DNA of 64,000 nt from an uncultured Paracoccaceae bacterium (GCA_947493335.1 CANLQO010000002.1:496001-560000), one strand, 5' to 3'; shown: positions 35,167-45,662, counted from the first letter of the stretch. Notes: generated by a model not told the origin, from the letters alone. Program-made: numbers and translations.

Positions 35167-36225
35167 TCAGGTGCGGTCGGCAATCATCTGGCCGACCCGC
35201 TGGGCGGTGTAATTTACGATGGGCACGATGCGCCCGTAGTTGAGGCGGGTGGGGCCAATTACCCCGACCGCGCCGATAATCTTCTGGTCGGCGTTCATAT
35301 AAGGAGAAACCACCAGAGAGGAACCCGAAAGTGAGAACAATTTGTTCTCGGACCCAATAAAAATGCGCACGCCTTCGCCCTGATCGGCCAGTTCCAGAAA
35401 ACTGGCGATGTCGCGCTTGCGTTCGAGGTCATCAAAGAGCGTCCGGATGCGGTCCACATCGCTTTCGGATTCGGGCAAAAGGTTACCGCGGCCCCGCACG
35501 ATGAGCCGCTCATCAGCGGTGCCTTCATCTGCCCAAAGCGCCGCGCCAGACTGGACCAATTCAGCGGCAAGCGTGTCAATTTCCTGACGGCGGGCGTTGA
35601 TTTCGCGCGTGATGATATCGCCAAGCGAAGACAGGGTCTGGCCCTCGGCAATTGCGTTGAGAAAGTTCGCGGCCTCGCGCATGGATGACGGTGTTTGCCC
35701 GCGCGGCGGCGTGAAGATGCGGTTTTCCACGTGGCCATCGGCAAAGACCAGCACGACAAGCGCACGTTCGGGCGCAAGCGACACGAATTCAATATGTTTG
35801 ATTGGGGCTTCGTGTTTAGGCGTCAGCACCAGGCTTGCGCCATGGGTGACACCGGAAAGGGCAGAACCAACGCGGTCGAGCAGGGTGGTCACGTCGTCAG
35901 AATTCGAATCGAGCGTTTGGTCAATCCGACTGCGATCTTCGCCGGAAAGATCATCCACCTCGAGCAGGCCATCAACGAACATGCGCAAGCCCAGTTCGGT
36001 CGGCATGCGTCCTGCAGACGTATGAGGAGACCCCAGAAGCCCGAGGAATTCGAGGTCTTGCATGGTATTGCGAATGGTCGCCGCGCTGACCTGTTCGGAG
36101 AGCGTGCGGGTCAGGGTGCGGCTTCCGACGGGCGCGCCGGTTTCAAGGTAGCCTTCGACCACGCGGCGAAAGACTTCGCGCGTGCGGGCGTTCATGCTGT
36201 CGAGTTGTGGGCTCTCGTCGGTCAT
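35167..36225 (-). CDS. hrcA: Heat-inducible repressor HrcA
   Basis: 352-residue repressor that binds CIRCE sites before groESL/dnaK in many bacteria. N-terminal winged helix around 12-85 ('GSRTLTRTLSEQVSAATIRN', 'SAGRMPTELGLRMFVD'), then the HrcA-specific domain ending in 'SPYMNADQKIIGAVGVIGPTRLNY'. No CIRCE element was seen upstream, so hrcA seems not to repress itself by that route here. Divergent from rph across a 104-bp gap with overlapping palindromes. Confidence 0.95.
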   Translation of the reverse strand: MTDESPQLDSMNARTREVFRRVVEGYLETGAPVGSRTLTRTLSEQVSAATIRNTMQDLEFLGLLGSPHTSAGRMPTELGLRMFVDGLLEVDDLSGEDRSRIDQTLDSNSDDVTTLLDRVGSALSGVTHGASLVLTPKHEAPIKHIEFVSLAPERALVVLVFADGHVENRIFTPPRGQTPSSMREAANFLNAIAEGQTLSSLGDIITREINARRQEIDTLAAELVQSGAALWADEGTADERLIVRGRGNLLPESESDVDRIRTLFDDLERKRDIASFLELADQGEGVRIFIGSENKLFSLSGSSLVVSPYMNADQKIIGAVGVIGPTRLNYGRIVPIVNYTAQRVGQMIADRT

Positions 36226-36267
36226 CGGTCACCAGATAGGGGCTGGGCAATTAAAACCAGAAGGGTG

Positions 36268-36289
36268 GGGTTGGCAACCCAATGTTGGG
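36268..36289. promoter_or_regulatory. Overlapping palindromes between hrcA and rph
   Basis: GGGTT-GGC-AACCC (36268-36280) and CCCAA-TG-TTGGG (36278-36289) share CCC, so only one of the two can pair at a time in RNA; as DNA they may form a compact operator for either divergent gene. No known motif is matched. Confidence 0.35.
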
Positions 36290-36329
36290 CGCGTAAGCCA
36301 AAAGCGCAACAAAGCTTTAGGAGTTTCCC

Positions 36330-37037
36330 ATGCGCCCATCCGGCCGCCAGATCGACCAAATGCGTGAAGTTTCCATCGAAGTGGGTGTCACCCGCCACGC
36401 CGAAGGGTCCTGCATGATCCGCATGGGCGATACGCATGTGCTGTGCACCGCGTCGGTCGACGAAAAGGTGCCGCCTTTCATGCGCAATTCGGGCCTTGGC
36501 TGGGTGACAGCCGAATACGGGATGTTGCCACGGGCCACGCACACACGGATGCGACGCGAGGCGAAGAATGGGCAAAGCGGGCGGACGCAGGAAATTCAGC
36601 GGCTTATTGGGCGATCCTTGCGGGCGGGTGTCGATCGCGTTGCCATGGGCGAACGTCAAATTCAGGTTGATTGTGATGTGATCCAGGCCGACGGCGGCAC
36701 GCGCTGTGCGTCGATCACCGGGGGATGGGTCGCGCTGAAGCTAGCCGTGAACCAATTGATGAAGGCAGGGGTTATCACCTCTGACCCGTTGATTGACCCG
36801 GTCGCGGCAATTTCTTGCGGGATATACGCGGGTCAGGAGGTGCTTGATCTGGATTATCCCGAAGATTCCGAGGCCGGTGTTGATGGCAACTTTATCATGA
36901 CCGGCGGCAAGTTGGTGGAGGTGCAGATGAGCGCCGAAGGATCAACATTCACTCGCACTCAGATGAACGGATTGCTTGATCTGGCCGAGAAGGGGATTGC
37001 GGAGTTGAACGCGGTGCAGATGGCGGCGGTCAGCTAA
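36330..37037 (+). CDS. rph: Ribonuclease PH
   Basis: 3'-to-5' phosphorolytic exoribonuclease that trims tRNA ends, 235 residues. Signatures include '[13 protein letters not shown]', '[11 protein letters not shown]', '[17 protein letters not shown]' with the phosphate-site arginines, and '[18 protein letters not shown]'. Good ribosome site TAGGAG. The rdgB ATG overlaps the final base of its stop (TAATG), so rph, rdgB and hemW form one operon. Confidence 0.96.
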   Translation: MRPSGRQIDQMREVSIEVGVTRHAEGSCMIRMGDTHVLCTASVDEKVPPFMRNSGLGWVTAEYGMLPRATHTRMRREAKNGQSGRTQEIQRLIGRSLRAGVDRVAMGERQIQVDCDVIQADGGTRCASITGGWVALKLAVNQLMKAGVITSDPLIDPVAAISCGIYAGQEVLDLDYPEDSEAGVDGNFIMTGGKLVEVQMSAEGSTFTRTQMNGLLDLAEKGIAELNAVQMAAVS

Positions 37038-37645
37038 TGCGCCGGTTTGATGGGGATCAGCTGGTTGTGGCGACGCACAACCAGGGCAAGTTGGAAGAAA
37101 TCGCCGACTTGCTGTCACCCTATGGGATCAAGATCACCTCGAACACAGATCACAACCTGCCGGAGCCGGAAGAGACCGAGACGACGTTTGTCGGAAATGC
37201 CCAGATCAAGGCCCATGCCGCAGCAAAGGCCACAGGGCTGCCCGCGCTGGCAGATGACAGCGGGATTGAAGTTGATGCCCTGAATGGCGCGCCGGGGGTT
37301 TACACGGCGGATTGGTCCGAAACGCCGCACGGCCGCGATTTCGTGATGGCGATGACGCGGACGTGGAACGAGCTGGAGGCGGTGAACGCACCCTATCCGC
37401 GGACTGCGCGGTTTTGCAGCACGTTGGTGCTGGCATGGCCCGATGGTCACGACGAGGTGTTTCCCGGCGTGATGGCAGGGCAGGTCGTTTGGCCCATGCG
37501 CGGTGATCAGGGGCATGGGTATGACCCGATGTTCCAACCAGATGGTTACACGATCACCTGCGGCGAGATGGACCGGTGGGAGAAGAACAAGATCTCTCAT
37601 CGTGCGGATGCATTTGCCAAGTTGGTGAAGGGCTGTTTTGCCTGA
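37037..37645 (+). CDS. rdgB: dITP/XTP pyrophosphatase
   Basis: House-cleaning enzyme that hydrolyses non-canonical purine triphosphates (Ham1/RdgB), 202 residues. N-terminal 'ATHNQGKLEEIADLL', then 'ALADDSGIEVDALNGAPGV' and C-terminal 'GYDPMFQPDG' and 'ISHRADAF' all match. Coupled to rph by a 1-bp overlap and to hemW by an 8-bp overlap. Confidence 0.96.
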   Translation: MRRFDGDQLVVATHNQGKLEEIADLLSPYGIKITSNTDHNLPEPEETETTFVGNAQIKAHAAAKATGLPALADDSGIEVDALNGAPGVYTADWSETPHGRDFVMAMTRTWNELEAVNAPYPRTARFCSTLVLAWPDGHDEVFPGVMAGQVVWPMRGDQGHGYDPMFQPDGYTITCGEMDRWEKNKISHRADAFAKLVKGCFA

Positions 37646-38795
37646 GGATTGGCAGATTGCGGGCTTTGGCCTGTATATCCATTGGCCGTTCTGTCAGGCC
37701 AAATGCCCCTATTGTGACTTCAACAGCCATGTAGTGAGCGCGATTGATCAGGCGCGCTGGCAAGCGGCCTATTTGTCGGAAATTGCGCGGGTTGGGCGTG
37801 AAACCGAAGGCCGGATCTTACGCTCGGTTTTCTTTGGTGGCGGGACGCCAAGCTTGATGGAACCCGAGCTTGTTGCGGCGGTGCTGGATCAGGTGCGGGC
37901 GACTTGGACACTGGCGAATGATTGCGAGATTACGCTGGAGGCGAACCCGACCTCTGTTGAGGCGGGGCGGTTTGCGGGGTATCGCGACGCGGGCGTGAAC
38001 CGGGTGTCGTTGGGCGTGCAGGCCCTGAATGATTCGGACCTTAAGGCGCTTGGACGTTTGCATTCTGCAAAGGAGGCCATGCGGGCCTATGATTTGGCAC
38101 GGTCGGTCTTTGACCGGGTGTCATTCGATCTGATTTATGCGCGGCAAGGGCAAAGTCTTGATGATTGGCGCATGGAATTGCGGCAGGCGCTGGGATTGGC
38201 CGCTGATCACCTATCGCTTTATCAATTGACGATAGAAGAGGGCACAGCCTTTGGTGACCGGTTTGCGCGGGGATTGCTGCGCGGTCTACCGGACGAAGAT
38301 GTGGCTGCGGATATGTATTTTGCGACGCAAGAGATGTGTGCGGCCGCCGGGTTGGAGGCCTACGAGGTATCAAACCATGCGCGGGTAGGGCAGGAGAGTC
38401 GGCACAATCTGATCTATTGGCAGTCCGGGGATTATGCGGGGATTGGTCCCGGTGCCCATGGTCGGCTGACCCGGTACGGCGCGCGATGGGCAACCGATAC
38501 ACCCCTGGGCCCGATGGAGTGGTTACGCCTGGTTGAGACGACCGGTTCCGGTGAAGGATCACGGGAACGGCTGGACCGAGATGCAAGGTTGACCGAGTTT
38601 CTGCTGATGGGGATGCGGCTTCATTCAGGGATCGACATGGAACGGCTTCTTGCTTTGGGTGGCGATATTTATGTGAATAATATCAACAAGTTAGTTGAAG
38701 CGGGGCAAGTGGAGTTGCACGACGGAACATTGGCCGTCACCGCAGAATATCGACCGGTCCTGAATGGCGTGCTGCGCGGCTTGCTGGACGGCTAG
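37638..38795 (+). CDS. hemW: HemW, HemN-like radical SAM heme chaperone
   Basis: 385-residue radical SAM protein. The cluster motif C19-QAK-C23-PY-C26 follows 'GLYIHWPF', as in HemW; HemW proteins bind heme and lack coproporphyrinogen III oxidase activity, though many are still labelled HemN. The family start (MPEDW...) corresponds to a TTG codon at 37638, inside the end of rdgB; no ATG is available near it. Ends in CTAG shared with the convergent parB. Confidence 0.93.
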   Translation: MPEDWQIAGFGLYIHWPFCQAKCPYCDFNSHVVSAIDQARWQAAYLSEIARVGRETEGRILRSVFFGGGTPSLMEPELVAAVLDQVRATWTLANDCEITLEANPTSVEAGRFAGYRDAGVNRVSLGVQALNDSDLKALGRLHSAKEAMRAYDLARSVFDRVSFDLIYARQGQSLDDWRMELRQALGLAADHLSLYQLTIEEGTAFGDRFARGLLRGLPDEDVAADMYFATQEMCAAAGLEAYEVSNHARVGQESRHNLIYWQSGDYAGIGPGAHGRLTRYGARWATDTPLGPMEWLRLVETTGSGEGSRERLDRDARLTEFLLMGMRLHSGIDMERLLALGGDIYVNNINKLVEAGQVELHDGTLAVTAEYRPVLNGVLRGLLDG

Positions 38796-39679
38796 CTGCC
38801 GCTAAGCGCACGCAACAGATCATCCAGCTGCTCAAACGAATTGTAGGAAATCGTCAATTTTCCGCCGTCTTGACCGGGCTTGTGATCGATGGACACTTTC
38901 ATACGCAGATGCGCGGCCAGTTCATTTTCGATCTGAACGGTATCGGCGTCTTTCGCATTGCCCCCCGCAGGGCTGCGTTTGGTGCCTACGGACGGCAGGC
39001 CCGACTTTGCGAGCCGTTCCGTATCACGAACGCTGAGTTGCTTTTGGATCACGTGTTGCGCCAACTTCGTGGCGTCGTCATGACCAACGAGGGCACGGGC
39101 GTGGCCTGCGGTAAGCTTGCCGGCGGCGAGCCAGCCTAGCACGGGCTCTGGCAGGTTGAGGAGGCGCAGCAGGTTTGCGATATGGCTGCGGCTTTTGCCC
39201 AAGGCCTGGGCCATCTGGTCTTGCGTATGGCCAAAGCGGTCCATGAGCTGGCGGTAACCGGTTGCTTCGTCCACCGGGTTCAGGTCGGCGCGCTGAATGT
39301 TTTCGATGATCGCGATTTCAAGGACCTCGGTATCGTCGAAGTCGCGGACCAAAACCGGCAGGCTATGAAGCTGGGCCCGTTGAGACGCGCGCCAGCGGCG
39401 TTCGCCTGCGACGATCTGATACATATCGTCATTGGACGGGTCCCGCCGCACGATCAATGGCTGGATGACCCCCTTTTCTTTGATCGAGGCAGCGAGCTCC
39501 TCCAAGGCATCGTCATCAAATGACCGGCGCGGCTGGTCTGGGTTGGGGCGAATGCTGTCAATTGGAACGGTGAGGTCAGGACGACGCGAGGTTTCCGCCG
39601 CTTGTCCATCGGGCTGTACATCGGCCATCAGGGCGGACAGGCCGCGGCCCAACCCGCGTGGCTTTGTGGTTTTTGCCAT
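38792..39679 (-). CDS. parB: Chromosome partitioning protein ParB
   Basis: 295-residue CTPase that binds parS sites and spreads along DNA to segregate the chromosome origin. N-terminal 'RGLGRGLSALM' (ParA contact), 'ERRWRASQRAQL' CTP-binding region, helix-turn-helix near 'MAQALGKSRSHIANLLRLL', and C-terminal dimer domain. Two perfect parS sites lie at 41064 and 42960. Its start is directly after the parA stop. Confidence 0.96.
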   Translation of the reverse strand: MAKTTKPRGLGRGLSALMADVQPDGQAAETSRRPDLTVPIDSIRPNPDQPRRSFDDDALEELAASIKEKGVIQPLIVRRDPSNDDMYQIVAGERRWRASQRAQLHSLPVLVRDFDDTEVLEIAIIENIQRADLNPVDEATGYRQLMDRFGHTQDQMAQALGKSRSHIANLLRLLNLPEPVLGWLAAGKLTAGHARALVGHDDATKLAQHVIQKQLSVRDTERLAKSGLPSVGTKRSPAGGNAKDADTVQIENELAAHLRMKVSIDHKPGQDGGKLTISYNSFEQLDDLLRALSGS

Positions 39680-40498
39680 CTAGCTGACCTTTCTGATTGG
39701 TGCTTTGGACTTCATGAGGATTTCCTGTGCCAACGCCCGATAGGCCTGCGCACCCGAAGAAGTCGGATCGTAAGACAAAACGGGCATGGCATAAGACGGC
39801 GCTTCACTGAGACGAACATTGCGAGGGATCAGCGTCTTGAACACCAACTCGCCAAGATTTTCGCGCGCGTCCGCCTCTACCTGTTGCGAGAGATTGTTCC
39901 GTTTGTCGTACATCGTCAGAACGATCCCTTCGATCCGGAGGTCGGTATTGGCAGATTGCCGGACCTCCCGGATCGTGAGCATCAGTTGCGAGAGGCCCTC
40001 AAGCGCGAAAAATTCTGATTGAAGCGGCACGATGACGGAATCAGCCGCAACCATGGCGTTGACTGTCAATATATTGAGAGACGGCGGACAATCTATCAAT
40101 ATGTAGTCCAGCTGGTAGGTATCCATCGATAACTGCCGGAGCGCATCATGCAGCAGAAAGCTGCGCTTTTCATTGGAAATAAGCTCAATATCAGCCGAGC
40201 TGAGATCTGTAGTTGCCGGGATCACTAGAAGGTCATCGATGCTGGAAGTCTGAATTGCATCTTCGGGCGTCGCGTCGCCAATCAGCAAATCATAAGTTGT
40301 CACCTGGCGTTTGGCATGGTCGATACCAAGACCGGTGGAGGCATTACCTTGTGGGTCAAGATCGATCACCAACACGCGACAGCCCGATTCTGCCAAGGCG
40401 GCGCCAAGATTAATCGTCGTCGTCGTTTTACCAACACCGCCCTTTTGGTTCGCCACCGCGATGATTTTGGCGCGATTAAGGCTCGTCTGGGTTGGCAC
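39680..40498 (-). CDS. parA: Chromosome partitioning protein ParA
   Basis: 272-residue Walker-type ATPase that moves ParB-bound origins. Deviant Walker A KGGVGKTTT lies near 18-26 and 'YILIDCPPSLNILTVNA' is the Walker B region. ATG 40498 lies 23 bp inside the end of rsmG; later starts would cut into the P-loop strand, so the overlap is probably real. Forms the conserved mnmG-rsmG-parA-parB cluster. Confidence 0.96.
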   Translation of the reverse strand: MPTQTSLNRAKIIAVANQKGGVGKTTTTINLGAALAESGCRVLVIDLDPQGNASTGLGIDHAKRQVTTYDLLIGDATPEDAIQTSSIDDLLVIPATTDLSSADIELISNEKRSFLLHDALRQLSMDTYQLDYILIDCPPSLNILTVNAMVAADSVIVPLQSEFFALEGLSQLMLTIREVRQSANTDLRIEGIVLTMYDKRNNLSQQVEADARENLGELVFKTLIPRNVRLSEAPSYAMPVLSYDPTSSGAQAYRALAQEILMKSKAPIRKVS

Positions 40499-41105
40499 GG
40501 CGGATATTCCTTATCTCAAGAATGCGGCTGTCGTCAGCGGTCAAACTCGGGTGTGTTTCTACATCAAACGACCAATGAAGTTCGGCCTCTTTGATCTCTT
40601 TCGCATAATTTCGCCCCTTGTGAAGGAGCGCAATGCCATTTTCTGATAAATGACGCATTGCGTGGGGAAGCAGTTCAGTTATGGGCGCAAGGGCCCGAGC
40701 GGACATGATGCTGGCGATCTGTGGCGGCGCAGATTCGATCCGTTCGGCGATAACGACACCCTCGACATCACATTCCCGTAAAGCAGTTCGCAGGAATGTG
40801 GCTTTGCGCTGATCGCTTTCAATCATGACAAGCGACATCTCAGGCGCTCGTTCCGCAAGGAGAATTGCGGCGACCACGCCAGGCAGCCCCCCGCCGCTTC
40901 CAATATCGACCCAAGCGCCATGGGACGGAAGCCGATGGTCGAAAAGCTGGGCGGAATCAAGGATATGACGCTGCCATATATGCGTGCGTGCGTCGCGCGA
41001 TACCAAGTTGATTTTAGGCGACCACTTCAGAATCAGAGCTTCAAATGTCTTGAGCCGCTCAAATGTTTCACGTGAAACATCAACGGACCCGATCAGATTT
41101 TGCAT
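40476..41105 (-). CDS. rsmG: 16S rRNA m7G527 methyltransferase
   Basis: 209-residue SAM enzyme (GidB) methylating G527 of 16S rRNA. Motif I 'WVDIGSGGGLPGVVAAILLA' and the GidB 'KINLVSRDART' region are present. ATG 41105 overlaps the mnmG stop (TGATG), with AAAAGG upstream; a TTG one codon earlier is possible. Residues VSRET near the N-terminus are encoded by a perfect parS site. Confidence 0.95.
   Translation of the reverse strand: MQNLIGSVDVSRETFERLKTFEALILKWSPKINLVSRDARTHIWQRHILDSAQLFDHRLPSHGAWVDIGSGGGLPGVVAAILLAERAPEMSLVMIESDQRKATFLRTALRECDVEGVVIAERIESAPPQIASIMSARALAPITELLPHAMRHLSENGIALLHKGRNYAKEIKEAELHWSFDVETHPSLTADDSRILEIRNIRRANPDEP
41064..41079. other. parS site within rsmG
   Basis: TGTTTCACGTGAAACA, a perfect 16-bp palindrome matching the bacterial parS consensus. 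It lies inside the rsmG coding sequence (encodes VSRET) about 1.6 kb upstream of parB's start on the transcribed strand. ParB binding is established for this sequence in other bacteria. Confidence 0.93.
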
Positions 41106-42976
41106 CAACTGGCCTTTTTCGCCTCGATCTTCTTGAGGTACCCGGCAATCACCAGCAGTGCGGCTGGGGTCATCCCGTCTATCCGACGCGCCTGAGCCAT
41201 CGACTCCGGACGTGCGGCCGCGAGCTTTTGAACGAGCTCATTTGAAAGCCCCCCAATTGCCGCAAAGTCTGTATCCTGAGGAATGATCGTGGCTTCATCC
41301 TTTGCCATTGCGGAAATGTCTTTTTCCTGGCGACGGATGTAATTCGCATAAAGCGCATCGTTTTTGATCTGCTCTGCGATCTTTTCCGGCAGAACGGGCG
41401 TTTCTGGAGCGATGTCGCGCAACTCATCAAACCCAAAGTCAGTGAGCGTCAAAGCATCCAAAGCCGTTCGTTTCGGTCCGTCCACATTCAATTTTGCACC
41501 TGTTCCGGCGATGTCGCGGGCAGAGACCATCATCGCCGACAAGGTCGCGCGTGCGGCGTCAATCGCTTCAACCTTCTCTGTGAATTGATTCCAGCGGTCA
41601 TCTCGCACGATCCCAAGGTCGCGACCCAGCGCCGTTAGGCGCTGATCGGCATTGTCCGCCCGCAAAAGCAACCGGAATTCGGCGCGGGAGGTGAACATGC
41701 GATAAGGTTCGGTGACACCACGAGAGATCAGGTCATCAATCATGACGCCGATATAGCTGTCCTTGCGGCTAAACGTGATGCTTTCAAGGTCACGCGACGC
41801 CCTGACCGCATTCACAGCGGCAACCAGGCCCTGCGCTGCAGCTTCTTCGTAGCCCGTTGTGCCATTGATTTGACCGGCAAGATAGAGCCCCGGGCAGTTC
41901 TTCAGTTCCAACGAAAGCCGTAACGCTCGTGGATCCACATAATCGTATTCGATCGCGTAGCCCATTTGCTCAATTTCAACGTCATGCAAACCGGCGATCG
42001 ACCGAACGTAGGCCAGTTGCACCTCTTGTGGGAGAGACGTTGAAATGCCGTTTGGATAGACTGTATCGGTCGTCAGCCCCTCAGGCTCAAGAAAGACCTG
42101 ATGTGAGTCCTTGTCGGCAAACCGCACGACCTTGTCTTCGATCGACGGGCAATAACGTGGGCCAACGCCCTCGATGTGACCACCGTACATGGCAGATTTC
42201 TCCAGGTTTGCCCGGATGATGTCGTGGGTTTGCGCATTTGTGTGGGTGATCCCACAAGATATTTGGCGTGCTGTCACACTATCAGAGAGGAATGAGAACA
42301 AGCTGGGCTTCTCGTCACCGGGCTGCATTTCCAGCTGGCGCCAATCAATAGTGCGGCCATTCAGTCGCGGCGGTGTGCCTGTTTTCAAACGTCCCAACGG
42401 CAAATCGAAGCTTTCCAGCCGCTGTGCCATTGCGACCGAAGCCTTGTCCCCAACCCGTCCGCCAGGCCGCGCGACATCGCCAATGTGAATAACACCGCGC
42501 AAAAAGGTCCCGGTCGTCAGAACAACACGGGATGTGGCAATTTCCGACCCGTCAGCCAACACAAGTCCGGCAACCCGACCATGCGTGATTTTCAAGTCAG
42601 TCGCTTCGCCCTCCAGAATGTGCAGGTTTGACAAAGACGCGAGGGCAGATTGAATATGTTTTCTGTACAGAACGCGGTCGGATTGCGCGCGCGGACCACG
42701 GACTGCAGGCCCCTTGGTGCGGTTGAGGAGGCGAAATTGGATACCAGCCGCATCTGCCGCCTGGCCCATCAAGCCGCCAAGTGCGTCAATCTCGCGAACA
42801 AGATGACCCTTCCCAAGACCTCCGATAGCCGGATTGCACGACATCACACCGATGGTGTCACGACGCAAAGTCACCATCGCCACGCTTGCGCCCATTTGCG
42901 CGGCGATCCAAGCGGCCTCAGACCCCGCATGCCCACCACCAACGATGACAACGTCAAAGTGTTTCACGTGAAACAA
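41105..42976 (-). CDS. mnmG: tRNA uridine-34 carboxymethylaminomethyl enzyme MnmG
   Basis: FAD enzyme (GidA) that with MnmE modifies wobble uridine in tRNA, 623 residues. FAD loop [10 protein letters not shown], '[17 protein letters not shown]' and '[15 protein letters not shown]' are family signatures. I place the start at TTG 42976, because relatives begin with Phe-His-Val-Lys-His right after the first residue and the mnmE stop ends 2 bp before. ATG 42994 is in frame but lies in mnmE with no ribosome site. The first codons are a parS site. Confidence 0.94.
   Translation of the reverse strand: MFHVKHFDVVIVGGGHAGSEAAWIAAQMGASVAMVTLRRDTIGVMSCNPAIGGLGKGHLVREIDALGGLMGQAADAAGIQFRLLNRTKGPAVRGPRAQSDRVLYRKHIQSALASLSNLHILEGEATDLKITHGRVAGLVLADGSEIATSRVVLTTGTFLRGVIHIGDVARPGGRVGDKASVAMAQRLESFDLPLGRLKTGTPPRLNGRTIDWRQLEMQPGDEKPSLFSFLSDSVTARQISCGITHTNAQTHDIIRANLEKSAMYGGHIEGVGPRYCPSIEDKVVRFADKDSHQVFLEPEGLTTDTVYPNGISTSLPQEVQLAYVRSIAGLHDVEIEQMGYAIEYDYVDPRALRLSLELKNCPGLYLAGQINGTTGYEEAAAQGLVAAVNAVRASRDLESITFSRKDSYIGVMIDDLISRGVTEPYRMFTSRAEFRLLLRADNADQRLTALGRDLGIVRDDRWNQFTEKVEAIDAARATLSAMMVSARDIAGTGAKLNVDGPKRTALDALTLTDFGFDELRDIAPETPVLPEKIAEQIKNDALYANYIRRQEKDISAMAKDEATIIPQDTDFAAIGGLSNELVQKLAAARPESMAQARRIDGMTPAALLVIAGYLKKIEAKKAS
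42960..42975. other. parS site at the 5' end of mnmG
   Basis: Second perfect copy of TGTTTCACGTGAAACA, spanning the first codons of mnmG (encoding FHVKH) and lying 1896 bp from the copy in rsmG. Two identical sites next to parAB strongly suggest an origin-proximal centromere. Confidence 0.93.
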
Positions 42977-42978
42977 TC

Positions 42979-44259
42979 CTATTTCCCGATGCAAAAGCTT
43001 GAGAAGATCTCATCCAGAAGGTCCTCTACATCCACGCGCCCGACGATCATGTCAACTGCACGAATAGCATGGCGAATATCATCCGCCAGAAGATCAGGAA
43101 GTTGACCCAATTCAATTGCATCCAGGACGGTCGAGATTTGGTCGATCGCGCCCTGCATCGCAAGACGATGCCTCTGCCGGATTGCGACCCCGGCAGAGCC
43201 CGCACGCTGTTGAAGCTCATCCGTCAATTGCGCAACAACTTCATCAAGACCATCCCCCGTCAGTCCCGATACGGCAAGACCGTCGTAGTTTCCAAGATCG
43301 GCCTTGCTTTGAACGACCAGATCCCCTTTTTGAAGGGGCAAAGGCAGTGCCTCGTCTTCAGCAATCAAGAACAGCCGCAGGTCTGCCTGTTTCGCCCGGT
43401 CCAAAGCCCGTTCAACGCCAATTTTCTCAACAAAATCAGTGGTTTGATGGATTCCCGCCGTATCAAGCAAGGTGACGGCCAATCCTGACATATCCATTTG
43501 GACTTCGATCACATCCCGGGTTGTTCCAGCGACATGAGAAGTGATCGCCGCATCGCGACCAGCCAACCGGTTTAGCAGCGTTGATTTGCCCACGTTCGGC
43601 GCACCGACAATTGCAACTTCAAACCCATCCCTGATCCGTTCCGCCGCGGCAACACCCGCAACCTGAGTGGTCATTTCGACCTGCACCGCTTTCAAAAGCT
43701 GTCGCACCTCCGGCATCACATCGACGGGTACATCTTCGTCCACGAAGTCAATCGTCGCCTCGACCAGGGCCGCGGCCCGGATCAAAGATGCGCGCCACCC
43801 CTCTGCCAGATCCCCCAATCCACCTGCAAAAACCCGCATTGCCTGACGCCGCTGCGCTTCGGTTTCTGCATCAATCAGATCGGCAAGCCCTTCAACTTGT
43901 GCCAGATCGAGCCGCCCATTCTCCAGCGCGCGGCGGGTGAATTCCCCTGCCTCTGCCGGACGACCACCCGCTTGATCCAAGGCCGACAGGACAGCCCTGA
44001 CAATCGCCGGGCTTCCGTGCAGATGAAGCTCCACGACTGGTTCGCCGGTAAAACTAGCGTCACCAGCGAATGATAGCACCAAAGCCTGATCCAGCAGCGC
44101 ACCGTTCAGGTCGTGAATCTGACGAAGCCCGCGGTCCGCCGGAACCGAAGACATGACACGACCCGCCACGCCAAAGGCGTCCACGCCGGAAATGCGCACA
44201 ATCGCCACTCCCGCCCGACCGGCAGCCGTGGCAAGTGCAAAGATCGTACCGGCTGCCAT
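42979..44259 (-). CDS. mnmE: tRNA modification GTPase MnmE
   Basis: GTPase partner of MnmG (TrmE), 426 residues. N-terminal tetrahydrofolate-binding domain, helical domain, and an inserted G domain with P-loop GAPNVGKS; the catalytic C-terminal motif is CIGK (FSSFCIGK). ATG 44259 is used; a GTG immediately before it (44262) is possible. Lies 6 bp after the rho stop and 2 bp before the mnmG start. Confidence 0.95.
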   Translation of the reverse strand: MAAGTIFALATAAGRAGVAIVRISGVDAFGVAGRVMSSVPADRGLRQIHDLNGALLDQALVLSFAGDASFTGEPVVELHLHGSPAIVRAVLSALDQAGGRPAEAGEFTRRALENGRLDLAQVEGLADLIDAETEAQRRQAMRVFAGGLGDLAEGWRASLIRAAALVEATIDFVDEDVPVDVMPEVRQLLKAVQVEMTTQVAGVAAAERIRDGFEVAIVGAPNVGKSTLLNRLAGRDAAITSHVAGTTRDVIEVQMDMSGLAVTLLDTAGIHQTTDFVEKIGVERALDRAKQADLRLFLIAEDEALPLPLQKGDLVVQSKADLGNYDGLAVSGLTGDGLDEVVAQLTDELQQRAGSAGVAIRQRHRLAMQGAIDQISTVLDAIELGQLPDLLADDIRHAIRAVDMIVGRVDVEDLLDEIFSSFCIGK

Positions 44260-44265
44260 CACGGC

Positions 44266-45540
44266 TTAGGTATTCATGGAATCGAAGAAATCCGCGTTGG
44301 TCTTCGTCTGCTTAAGCTTGCCCAGCAAGAACTCAATCGCGTCGGTCGTGCCCATCGGGTTCAGGATGCGGCGCAACACATAGGTCTTTGCCAGATCGTT
44401 CTTCTCGACCAACAGCTCTTCTTTCCGGGTGCCGGACTTGAGGATATCCATCGCAGGGAACACGCGCTTGTCGGCCACTTTGCGATCCAGCACGATTTCC
44501 GAGTTACCGGTGCCTTTGAATTCCTCAAAGATCACTTCGTCCATCCGGCTGCCCGTATCAATCAGCGCGGTCGCGATGATTGTCAGTGACCCGCCTTCTT
44601 CAATGTTTCGGGCCGCACCAAAGAACCGCTTGGGGCGTTGCAGGGCATTGGCGTCCACGCCACCCGTCAAGACCTTACCCGAAGACGGAACGGTGGTGTT
44701 AAACGCACGCCCAAGACGGGTAATGGAATCGAGTAGGATCACAACATCCCGCTTGTGTTCCACCAAACGCTTGGCCTTTTCGATCACCATCTCGGACACG
44801 GCCACATGGCGGTCAGCGGGTTCATCAAAGGTTGACGACACGACCTCGCCCTTCACCGACCGCTGCATGTCGGTCACCTCTTCGGGGCGTTCGTCAATCA
44901 GCAGGACGATCAGGTAACACTCCGGGTGGTTCTTCTCGATCGAATTCGCGATGTTCTGCAACAACACGGTTTTACCTGTCCGCGGCGGCGCCACAATCAA
45001 CGACCGCTGGCCTTTCCCGATTGGTGACACAAGGTCGATGATCCGGGCAGAGCGATCTTTCTTCTGATGCTCATCATCCACTTCCATTTTCAACCGCTCA
45101 TCAGGATAAAGCGGTGTCAGGTTGTCAAAGGCCACCTTGTGTTTGGTCTTCTCAGGATCCTCAAAGTTGATCTGCTCAACAGTGTTAAGCGCAAAGTAAC
45201 GCTCATTGTCATTTGGCTCTTTGATCAAACCTTCAACCGTATCCCCTGTACGCAGGGAATGCTGACGGATCATTTCGGGAGAGACGTAGATATCATCGGG
45301 ACCGGGCAGATAGTTCGCCTCTGGCGACCGGAGAAACCCAAAGCCGTCCTTGACGACCTCAAGCACGCCATCACCACCAATCAGCCATTCCTCATCCGCG
45401 CGTTCACGCAGGATTGCAAACATCATGTCGCCCTTGCGCATGGTCGAGGCATTCTCGATCTCAAGCTCTTCGGCAAGCGACAAAAGGTCCTTGGGGCTTT
45501 GTGCCTTCAGGTCAGCAAGATTCAAACGGTGTTGGGACAT
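44266..45540 (-). CDS. rho: Transcription termination factor Rho
   Basis: Hexameric RNA helicase that ends transcription, 424 residues. N-terminal Rho domain '[24 protein letters not shown]', RNA-binding cold-shock fold, and the ATPase with APPRTGKT and '[13 protein letters not shown]'. ATG 45540 (MSQHRLNL) has GGAATG upstream and matches the family start; the open frame reaches 45603. The many gene pairs in this window without T-run terminators fit dependence on Rho. Confidence 0.96.
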   Translation of the reverse strand: MSQHRLNLADLKAQSPKDLLSLAEELEIENASTMRKGDMMFAILRERADEEWLIGGDGVLEVVKDGFGFLRSPEANYLPGPDDIYVSPEMIRQHSLRTGDTVEGLIKEPNDNERYFALNTVEQINFEDPEKTKHKVAFDNLTPLYPDERLKMEVDDEHQKKDRSARIIDLVSPIGKGQRSLIVAPPRTGKTVLLQNIANSIEKNHPECYLIVLLIDERPEEVTDMQRSVKGEVVSSTFDEPADRHVAVSEMVIEKAKRLVEHKRDVVILLDSITRLGRAFNTTVPSSGKVLTGGVDANALQRPKRFFGAARNIEEGGSLTIIATALIDTGSRMDEVIFEEFKGTGNSEIVLDRKVADKRVFPAMDILKSGTRKEELLVEKNDLAKTYVLRRILNPMGTTDAIEFLLGKLKQTKTNADFFDSMNT

Positions 45541-45662
45541 ATCACATTCCAGCCGTGCGCCTGTCAGCACACGCATTTCTATTTGGTTCGGAAAACGCTT
45601 CACGCCCGGACGGGCAGCGCAAGTTCATCTAAGCGTCCATACGCAATGAGTCAACCAAGCGC

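Noticed and set aside
36226-36329. CIRCE element (TTAGCACTC-N9-GAGTGCTAA) expected near hrcA
   Set aside because: No match in the hrcA-rph gap or before grpE; HrcA targets must be elsewhere.
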